A DNA stretch of 64,000 bases from positions 2,170,001 through 2,234,000 of the forward strand of contig NZ_CP149574.1 of assembly GCF_037890675.1 (NCBI RefSeq), read 5' to 3'. Below the pieces are notes generated by a model. That model made no database searches, was not told the origin of the DNA, and saw only the letters and a program-made list of their open reading frames with translations. This document shows, in pieces, positions 58,324-64,000 of the stretch (position 1 is the stretch's first letter; every line of letters starts with the position of its first letter). The translations under genes and the position numbers were made by a program. Source of the stretch: Methylovirgula sp. 4M-Z18. GTDB lineage: Bacteria > Pseudomonadota > Alphaproteobacteria > Rhizobiales > Beijerinckiaceae.

Positions 58324-59082
58324 CTATTCGTGAATGCCGGAAATATCGGGCGTCTCCCAAGCCAGATGCTGGCCGCCGTCGAGCGCGATCAATTGCCCGG
58401 TGAGCGACGGCGTTCTTAAGATCCACTCGATCGTCGCGCCGAACTCGCCCAGGTCCGGCCCGCGGTGCAGCAGCACGGCTTGTTGCTGGCGCATGAAATC
58501 ATCCTTGCTCTGGCGCACGCTCGGCAAAGTCGGTCCCGGCGCGATGGCGACGACGCGAATGCGTGGCGCCAATGCCTGCGCCATGGTCTTCGTCGCCCAC
58601 CACAAACCGGCCTTTGCCATCGAATAGGAAAAGAATTGCGGGTTTGGCCGCAAGACGCGCTGATCGATCAGATTGACGATGAGTCCGCTCCGATCCTGCG
58701 GCAAAAGCTTCGCGACGGCGCTCGCCAATAGACACGGCGCCGAAAGATTGACGTTCAGATGGGCGGTGAGGCTCTTCGGAGTCAGGTCCGCAATCGAATC
58801 GTCTTCGAATAAGGAGGCGTTGTTGACGAGAATGCCGATGGCTCCCAACGCCGTCTGGGCATCCGCCACAATCGGCTCGAGCCGGTCGATCTGTTGCAGA
58901 TCACCTACAACGACGCAGGCTTTGCCACCCGACGCGATGATCTGATCGGCAAGATCCTGCGCGGCCGCGTGCGAGCGATGGCAGTGAATCGCAACAGGAT
59001 GCCCCGCTTGCGCGAGCGATTGCGCAATGGCGCGGCCGATCCGATAAGCGCCGCCGGTCACAAGTGCTGCCGCTTTGTCCAT
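58324..59082 (-). CDS. SDR family oxidoreductase, pteridine-reductase-like
   Basis: A 252-residue short-chain dehydrogenase. The cofactor motif TGGAYRIGRAI (10-20) has the Arg after TGxxx that occurs in pteridine reductases and FolM and points to NADPH; NNAS and the catalytic Tyr-Lys pair in FSYSMAKAGLWW are present. The Ser normally preceding the YxxxK in the catalytic tetrad is replaced: NLIDQRVLRPNP has Asp, as in PTR1/FolM. Dihydropterin or dihydrofolate reduction is a reasonable guess. Three bases separate its start from the MATE stop upstream in the same operon. Confidence 0.85.
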   Translation of the reverse strand: MDKAAALVTGGAYRIGRAIAQSLAQAGHPVAIHCHRSHAAAQDLADQIIASGGKACVVVGDLQQIDRLEPIVADAQTALGAIGILVNNASLFEDDSIADLTPKSLTAHLNVNLSAPCLLASAVAKLLPQDRSGLIVNLIDQRVLRPNPQFFSYSMAKAGLWWATKTMAQALAPRIRVVAIAPGPTLPSVRQSKDDFMRQQQAVLLHRGPDLGEFGATIEWILRTPSLTGQLIALDGGQHLAWETPDISGIHE

Positions 59083-59085
59083 ATC

Positions 59086-60450
59086 CTATCCGTAGGTGTT
59101 CACCGGCCCCAGCGCCGGTCTCGGTTGGAACTGAGCCGCGACCAAAGCAGGATATCGCCAGCCTTGCAACACGCCGCGCGCCGCCAGGAAGGTCAGCAGC
59201 GCCAACCAGAGCCCCGTGTTGCCGAACGGCTGCGCGACCCAGAAAACGAACAGATAAAGGCCGAGCGCCAGCAGCATCAGATTTCGCATGTCCCGCGTCC
59301 ATGTCGCGCCGACGAAGACGCCGTCAAACTCGAATGCCATCGCACCGGCAACCGGGGTGAGCGCGGCGAGATAAAGATATTGCCGGGCGACGTGCCGGAC
59401 CTCCGGATTGGTGCTGACGAAATCGATGAAGGCACCACCGAGCACAAAAGCCAAGACCGATGCGCCCATGGAGAACGTGAGGCACCACAGGCTGGTCAAG
59501 CGCACGGCGCGGCGAAATCCGCTCTCATCACGCGCGCCGAGCGACTGGCCGCACATTTGTTCCGCCGCCGTCGCGAACCCGTCGAGAAAATGCGCCGTGA
59601 TCAGGAACAAATTCATCAGGACCGCATTTGCGGCAAGGATCGTGTCGCCGCCCTGCGCGCCCTGGCGCGTGAAAAATGCGAAAGAAAAAATCAACGCCGC
59701 CGTACGGAGCATGATATCGCGGTTCACGGCGAGCATACGGCGCATCGCCGGCCAATTCAGGACATCCGCCCAAGGGATCGCGGCAAAGGTGTTGCCCAGC
59801 TTGGCGAGGATCGTCAGGCCCGCCAGCGCGCCGGCGCTCTCGGCCAGCAGCGTGCCGAAGGCCGACCCTTGAATCCCGAGCGACAGACCGTAGACGAGCC
59901 AGACATTCAAGACGATGTTGACGAGGTTGATCGCCACTTGCACGACGAGCGCAATATCTGTTCGCGCCCGTCCGATCAGCGCCCCGAGCACCACGTAATT
60001 CACGAACACGACCGGCGCGGACCAGATGCGGATGTCGAAATATGCGCGCGCCGCGGCGCTAACGGCGGGGCTGGCATCGATCAAGGCGAAACTGATATTG
60101 GCAATCGGTTTCTGCAGCAGGATCAGCGCGAGGCCGAAGACAAGGGCGAGAACGAGCGCCCGCAAGACGGTGAGCCGCTGTCCTGCAGCGTCTCCCGCCC
60201 CAAGCGCCTGCGCGACGAATCCGGCGGTCCCCATGCGCAGGAAGCCGAAAGCCCAAAAGCAAAAGTCGAAAATCACCGCGCCGGTGGCGATGGCGCCGAG
60301 CAGCGATGCCTCGCCCAAACGGCCGATGACGGCCGCATCCGCCAGCCCCAGGAGAGGCGTCGTCATATGGGCCAGGGTCATCGGTAACGCGATGCGGATC
60401 ACGCGCGCGTGGCTTATCTCGGCGCGCAGGACGTTAGGGGCGGCACTCAT
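59086..60450 (-). CDS. MATE family efflux transporter (DinF-like)
   Basis: A 454-residue membrane protein with about twelve hydrophobic helices in two related halves, as in the MATE/DinF branch. Characteristic are ALPMTLAHMTTPLLGLADAAVIGRLG in helix 1-2, GFLRMGTAGFVAQALGAGD, and in the second half LDGFATAAEQMCGQSLGARD. It exports drugs or metabolites in exchange for sodium or protons. The substrate is unknown. It leads a two-gene unit with the SDR gene. The divergent 208-base gap to the LivH-type gene holds a hairpin repeat. Confidence 0.92.
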   Translation of the reverse strand: MSAAPNVLRAEISHARVIRIALPMTLAHMTTPLLGLADAAVIGRLGEASLLGAIATGAVIFDFCFWAFGFLRMGTAGFVAQALGAGDAAGQRLTVLRALVLALVFGLALILLQKPIANISFALIDASPAVSAAARAYFDIRIWSAPVVFVNYVVLGALIGRARTDIALVVQVAINLVNIVLNVWLVYGLSLGIQGSAFGTLLAESAGALAGLTILAKLGNTFAAIPWADVLNWPAMRRMLAVNRDIMLRTAALIFSFAFFTRQGAQGGDTILAANAVLMNLFLITAHFLDGFATAAEQMCGQSLGARDESGFRRAVRLTSLWCLTFSMGASVLAFVLGGAFIDFVSTNPEVRHVARQYLYLAALTPVAGAMAFEFDGVFVGATWTRDMRNLMLLALGLYLFVFWVAQPFGNTGLWLALLTFLAARGVLQGWRYPALVAAQFQPRPALGPVNTYG

Positions 60451-60600
60451 GCGGACTCAGGAGCGGTGGACGTTGCCCCTATATCGCGGTGGCACGGCCC
60501 CAGATGTCAATCGTCTTGAGCGCATGGGTGACGCAGCTCGCGGTCCTGCCTGGACGACTTGGCTGAGCCTACGCAGTTCCCATAGTTTTTTGATCTTGTC

Positions 60601-60645
60601 GCAGGATTTTCTTCCAAAACCGATGCGCGGTTTTGCGAATCCTGC
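60601..60645. repeat. Interrupted hairpin upstream of the LivH-type gene (CAAAACCG repeat)
   Basis: Outer arms GCAGGATT (60601-60608) and AATCCTGC (60638-60645) enclose inner arms CAAAACCG (60615-60622) and CGGTTTTG (60628-60635). Both stems are perfect, with an asymmetric internal loop. It ends 13 bases before the ATG at 60659 and may affect that gene's translation. The AAAACCG core recalls the element at 1600-1626, so it may be another member of the same small repeat family. Confidence 0.6.
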
Positions 60646-60658
60646 TTAGTGTCAGCCT

Positions 60659-61993
60659 ATGGTAAAATTCGCCCAAGCGGCCCTTTTGATCATCCTCTTC
60701 GCGCTCACGGGATGTTCCGCGACAGTCGACAGCGACCAGGCACGGATTTGCCGCAGCATTTTGCCAGCGATACATCCGGACCATCCGGTCTTTCACATCT
60801 TTCACCAAAGGGCGCGATCCGAGCCGCCGGGGGTCGATCTCGTTTACAGCGTCGCGACCGGCGACGCGCCGGCAAAAAATCACATCCTTGCCTGCGGCTT
60901 CGGCGGCGCGGGCGAATCGCCCGACCGGAAGACTTTGATGTCAGTCGTTGAGGACGGCGACGCGATGAGCGACGCGCAAGTCTTCTTCCTTCGCCGCTAT
61001 TGGCTCGAGACGCCTGAAGGGTCGGCGTCGGATCCGGCGCCCGTCGGCAATGTTGCGAGCGTGCACGAGGTCTCGAATGCCGTCGCCTACGGGCTGCAAC
61101 AGACCATCAACGGCCTGCCGTTGATGGCCATCTATGCGCTGCTCGCAGCCGCCTATTCACTGGTCTACGGCCTCGCGGGGCGCATCAATCTGGCGTTCGG
61201 CGAGTTCGCGACCATCGGCGGCTGCGCCGCCTTTTACGGCGCGACGCTCTTTGCCCCGCAGGGCGCCGCGGTTTTCATCGTCGCGGCCTTGGCCATTGCC
61301 GCGTCAGCAGCCACCTTTCATGGGCTTTTCATCGGGCGCTTCGTGTTCGTGCCCTTGAGTGCCGCGCGCGGGCAGATCGCCCTCGTCGCCACGATCGGTC
61401 TCGCACTCTTCCTGCAGGAATATCTGCGGCTGTCGCAGGATACGCAAAACCGTTGGATCAGTCCGGTCTACAACATGCCGATCCCGGTCGTGCGCGCTGG
61501 GAGTTTCGTGACGGTCGTCACGCCCATGGCGATGCTGGTCGCCGGAACCGCCTGCCTCGTCGCCTGCCTGGTCCTCGTCACCATGAAAACGACCCGCTTC
61601 GGCCGGGAATGGCGCGCCTATGCCGACGACGCCAAGGCCGCCACCATGTTCGGGATCAGCCCGGCTGGAATCTTCATGAAGACCTTCGCCCTGGCCTCCG
61701 CCCTGGCCGGCCTCGCGGGCGGGCTGATGAGCGTGTTTTATGGTGGTATCGGGTTCAGCATTTCGACGACTTTGGGGCTCAAAGCCCTGATCGCCGCCAT
61801 TCTCGGCGGCATCGGCTCGGTCCCCGGCGCCTTCCTCGGCGGCCTCGTGATCGGCGGAATCGAGACCTTCTGGCAAGCGACCTTCCCCATCGCCTACCGC
61901 GACACGGTCATCTACGTGCTGCTGATCGCCATTCTCATTTGGCGTCCCGGCGGGTTCTTGGGCTACGCGGATTCGACGCCGCGCGGCGTTTGA
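60659..61993 (+). CDS. LivH-type branched-chain amino acid ABC permease with N-terminal lipoprotein-like domain
   Basis: A 444-residue protein in two parts. Residues 1-19 form a signal ending in a clear lipobox (FALTGC, Cys19), followed by about 115 residues of a soluble domain with Cys31 and a second Cys in ILACGFGG, and the motif MSDAQVFFLRRYWLETPEG. From about 145 onwards comes a typical LivH permease: QQTINGLPLMAIYALLAAAYSLVYGL, RINLAFGEFATIGG, LALFLQEYLRLSQDTQNRW and the C-terminal LKALIAAILGGIGSVPGAFLGG. The frame is continuous, so this is one gene. No LivM, LivG, LivF or binding protein is adjacent. The upstream hairpin lies in its leader. Confidence 0.88.
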   Translation: MVKFAQAALLIILFALTGCSATVDSDQARICRSILPAIHPDHPVFHIFHQRARSEPPGVDLVYSVATGDAPAKNHILACGFGGAGESPDRKTLMSVVEDGDAMSDAQVFFLRRYWLETPEGSASDPAPVGNVASVHEVSNAVAYGLQQTINGLPLMAIYALLAAAYSLVYGLAGRINLAFGEFATIGGCAAFYGATLFAPQGAAVFIVAALAIAASAATFHGLFIGRFVFVPLSAARGQIALVATIGLALFLQEYLRLSQDTQNRWISPVYNMPIPVVRAGSFVTVVTPMAMLVAGTACLVACLVLVTMKTTRFGREWRAYADDAKAATMFGISPAGIFMKTFALASALAGLAGGLMSVFYGGIGFSISTTLGLKALIAAILGGIGSVPGAFLGGLVIGGIETFWQATFPIAYRDTVIYVLLIAILIWRPGGFLGYADSTPRGV

Positions 61994-62056
61994 CGGACCT
62001 TGCAATCCTGGAAACAGGGCTTACATGAGCGCCGAACGCCCACAAAAGGGGTCCAA

Positions 62057-62506
62057 ATGAGCCAGTTTTATTCTCCGGCGGCCAATCCGCCTTACGATCT
62101 GACCGGCGTGCGCACCCGCCGCCTGGTGGCGGTGTGCTTCGACATGTTGTTCGTCAGCGCGATTGTGACAGCGCTCATATTGGTCGCTGGTCTTAGCACC
62201 TCGGGATTGGGCTTTCTCCTGATTCTCGTCATTCCGACCATTTTTGCGACCGTCGGCTTTTTCTACAACGGCTTCACCATGTCGGGCCAGGGCTGCGGCA
62301 CCTGGGGCCAGCGTCTGGCCGGGCTCGAGGTTCGGATGATTACGGACGGCTCGCGCGTGCCGTTCCTGCACGCGGCGGCGCATGGTGTTCTGTTTTACTA
62401 CAGCTGGATGTTCCCGGCCGTCTTCCTGGTGACGCTGATCGAGCGCGACAAGCGCTTTTTGCACGACATTTTGACAGGGGTCATCGTTGTCCGCCGTCAT
62501 AATTAG
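62057..62506 (+). CDS. RDD family membrane protein
   Basis: A 149-residue protein with the RDD domain: RTRRLVAVCFDMLFVSAIVTALILV (Arg and Asp in the first helix), FYNGFTMSGQGCGTWGQRLAGLEVRM in the loop and VTLIERDKRFLHDILTGVIVV at the end. Three or four membrane helices are predicted. RDD proteins are small and poorly understood; some act in transport or stress. AAAGGGG precedes ATG 62057. Spaced 63 bases after the LivH-type gene and 79 before bpt, so may be in one transcript with both. Confidence 0.9.
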   Translation: MSQFYSPAANPPYDLTGVRTRRLVAVCFDMLFVSAIVTALILVAGLSTSGLGFLLILVIPTIFATVGFFYNGFTMSGQGCGTWGQRLAGLEVRMITDGSRVPFLHAAAHGVLFYYSWMFPAVFLVTLIERDKRFLHDILTGVIVVRRHN

Positions 62507-62585
62507 GATTTAATATATTTGAGAGTTTTCGGCGTGAACGAAGCTGCTATAGTAGCGGCGCAACACGTCACAGAGGCAAATCAGC

Positions 62586-63332
62586 GTGACCCAGGAGCCG
62601 CGCAACGCCCCGCAGTTCTATTTGACCGAACCCTCTTCCTGCCCCTATCTGCCGGACAGAAAGGAGCGCAAGGTTTTCACCCATCTGATCGGCCGGCGGG
62701 CAGCGGAGCTCAACGACACACTCAGCCATCACGGCTTTCGCCGCTCACAGACTATCGCCTATCGTCCCGCCTGCGAATATTGCAGCGCCTGCGTTTCGGT
62801 GCGGGTCCGGGCTCAGGAGTTTGTGCTCTCGCGCAATATGCGGAAGGTGATCGCCGCCAATAGGGACCTCATCGGCTGCCTGGTCCCGAATGTGGCCTCC
62901 ATCGACCATTACGCCCTCTTCCGCCGCTATCTCGACAGCCGGCACAGCGACGGCGGCATGGCCGACATGGGCCTCGCCGATTTCACTACGATGATCGAGG
63001 ACTCGCATGTTTCGACCCATCTCGTCGAATATCGCGACAAGGACCCGGTGACGGGCGAGGCACGCCCCGGCTATGAGGGCTTGGCCGCAACCGCGCTCAT
63101 AGACGTTCTCTCCGACGGGCTGTCGATGGTCTATTCGTTCTACCGCCCGCAAGAGGAGCACCGCTCGCTCGGCACCTACATGATTCTCGATCAGATCGAG
63201 CGAGCGCGCGCGATGGACCTGCCCTACGTCTATCTCGGCTATTGGGTCGAGGGCTCCCGCAAGATGGCCTATAAGGCCCGCTTCCTCCCGCAGGAGCGTC
63301 TCGGAGTCAACGGCTGGGTCCTTGTCGGTTAA
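62586..63332 (+). CDS. bpt: Aspartate/glutamate leucyltransferase (Bpt/ATE1-like)
   Basis: Transfers leucine from Leu-tRNA to N-terminal acidic residues, marking proteins for ClpS/ClpAP degradation (N-degron pathway). The 248-residue protein has the N-terminal ATE domain with cysteines in [18 protein letters not shown] and [16 protein letters not shown], which form the conserved Cys motif, and the C-terminal GNAT-like part with [22 protein letters not shown] and [22 protein letters not shown]. Translation starts at GTG 62586. Bpt is distinguished from eukaryotic ATE1 by length and by the bacterial context. Tail overlaps the next gene by four bases. Confidence 0.93.
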   Translation: MTQEPRNAPQFYLTEPSSCPYLPDRKERKVFTHLIGRRAAELNDTLSHHGFRRSQTIAYRPACEYCSACVSVRVRAQEFVLSRNMRKVIAANRDLIGCLVPNVASIDHYALFRRYLDSRHSDGGMADMGLADFTTMIEDSHVSTHLVEYRDKDPVTGEARPGYEGLAATALIDVLSDGLSMVYSFYRPQEEHRSLGTYMILDQIERARAMDLPYVYLGYWVEGSRKMAYKARFLPQERLGVNGWVLVG

Positions 63333-64000
63333 AAGGCGGCCGGCGAATCGAGCAACTCTGCCCGGAGCATCTCGTAGCTCGCCTGATCGGGCGCGCAGAT
63401 GAGGCCTCCCGACCGCTCGGTCGGCAGATAGGGACGGCCGTCGAAACGCGCCGAATAGCCGCCAGCCTCGCGGTGGATCAGCCAGCCGGGCGCATGATCC
63501 CAGGGCATCAATTTAACAAATACCAGGAAGTGGCATTGACCGGACGCGGCGAGGCGATATTCGTGGCCACCGCACCGATAGCTAAAGACCGCCGCAGGCT
63601 TCACGAGATTTCGTGCAAGCGTCGAACGCAGTGGTTCCTTGAGCGAGGCCCACGACGCTCCGCCGGACATCGATGCGAGCGGCTCAGGCGCCATGACGCG
63701 CAAATCTTCGTGCTTTCCGGCAGCGTTTTCGTTCCGGGCGCCCTCGCCGCGCACGCCGATCGAAATATCGTCGGCAATAGGATCGAGGATGAATCCGGCG
63801 GCCACCTCGCCCTTGACGATCGCGGCGATCATGACGGCAAAGAGCGGCAGGCCCGAGGCAAAATTCTTGGTGCCGTCGACCGGATCGACGACGAAAGCCA
63901 AATCCGCGTCGCCGAGCCGGTCGAACAAGCTGTGATCTTTTTCGGCGGCCTCCTCGCCCAGCACGAAACATCCGGGAAAGGCTTTGTGCAGCGCATCGGT
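63329..64000 (-). CDS. Inositol monophosphatase family protein, partial (5' end outside window)
   Basis: The 3' part of a Mg-dependent phosphatase gene that runs off the end of the window; the frame is open to base 64000. Motif 1 with the Glu pair is [11 protein letters not shown], motif 2 is [17 protein letters not shown] with the metal Asp residues, and the C-terminal motif is [17 protein letters not shown], which carries the third metal Asp. The family includes inositol-1-phosphatase, fructose-1,6-bisphosphatase-like and 3'-phosphoadenosine phosphatases (CysQ); the sequence does not decide. Typical size (about 270) implies that some 45-50 residues lie beyond the end. Confidence 0.92.
   Translation of the reverse strand, partial: TDALHKAFPGCFVLGEEAAEKDHSLFDRLGDADLAFVVDPVDGTKNFASGLPLFAVMIAAIVKGEVAAGFILDPIADDISIGVRGEGARNENAAGKHEDLRVMAPEPLASMSGGASWASLKEPLRSTLARNLVKPAAVFSYRCGGHEYRLAASGQCHFLVFVKLMPWDHAPGWLIHREAGGYSARFDGRPYLPTERSGGLICAPDQASYEMLRAELLDSPAAF

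Noticed and set aside
58894-60387. A 497-codon open frame on plus
   Set aside because: It mirrors the SDR and MATE genes, has no signal or motif, and its composition is typical of an antisense frame.

Overview
The window looks like ordinary chromosome of an alphaproteobacterium, most likely of the order Hyphomicrobiales (Rhizobiales). Pointers are an EipB/DUF1849 envelope protein, a ferredoxin-cysG-DUF2849-cysI-DUF934 sulfite-reduction operon, a ChoXWV-type choline transporter, DUF1289 next to cobT, a Bpt-type leucyltransferase, and a primase lacking zinc ligands. A family-level guess (Beijerinckiaceae or neighbours) would rest on general resemblance only. The DNA is GC-rich, densely coded, mostly in runs of short operons, with no phage, integrase, transposase or CRISPR array. 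Intergenic DNA is AT-rich in two places (about 4900-5180 and 17270-17350).

Layout. 1-1640: 3' end of uvrA, then remnants of two unrelated genes and a nested hairpin repeat. 1636-4772 (minus): choline/betaine ABC transporter. 5238-9311 (plus): small lipoprotein, aroQ, accB-accC, tRNA-Val, L,D-transpeptidase. 9365-17184: a loose molybdenum group (moaA, mobA, modA) mixed with DUF971, an orphan TRAP binding protein, an Mrp/ApbC ATPase, a beta-hydroxyacid dehydrogenase and cobT-DUF1289. 17388-23066 (plus): sulfite reduction and siroheme operon, then cystathionine beta-lyase. 23050-25848 (minus): polyprenyl-sugar transfer to lipid A or core. 25906-27284 (minus): 3-oxoacid CoA-transferase. 27572-39766: AsmA, Crp/Fnr regulator, folD, a Ubi-type monooxygenase, eipB, RidA, glycerophosphodiesterase, plsC, GNAT protein, Spy-like protein, HIT protein, acyl-CoA synthetase.

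39863-52378 is almost all minus strand: guaB, ppx-rlmE, a tyrosine-rich lipoprotein, eno, DUF502, glgX, glmU-glmS; queF is the exception on plus. 52587-58275 (plus): opgG-opgH for periplasmic glucans, then dnaG. 58324-60450 (minus): an SDR and a MATE exporter. 60659-64000: a LivH-type permease with a lipoprotein-like N-terminal extension, an RDD protein, bpt, and a truncated inositol-monophosphatase family gene.

Functionally the window is mainly housekeeping, with an envelope theme (lipid A glycosylation, AsmA, EipB, L,D-transpeptidase, OpgGH, GlmSU, lipoproteins) and a cofactor theme (molybdopterin, cobalamin, siroheme, folate, queuosine). I did not find a convincing new defence or mobile system. 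The most unusual items are the lipoprotein-LivH fusion, the chimeric gene remnants after uvrA with the overlapping hairpins, the ferredoxin coupled to sulfite reductase, and a perfect inverted repeat upstream of a stand-alone glgX.
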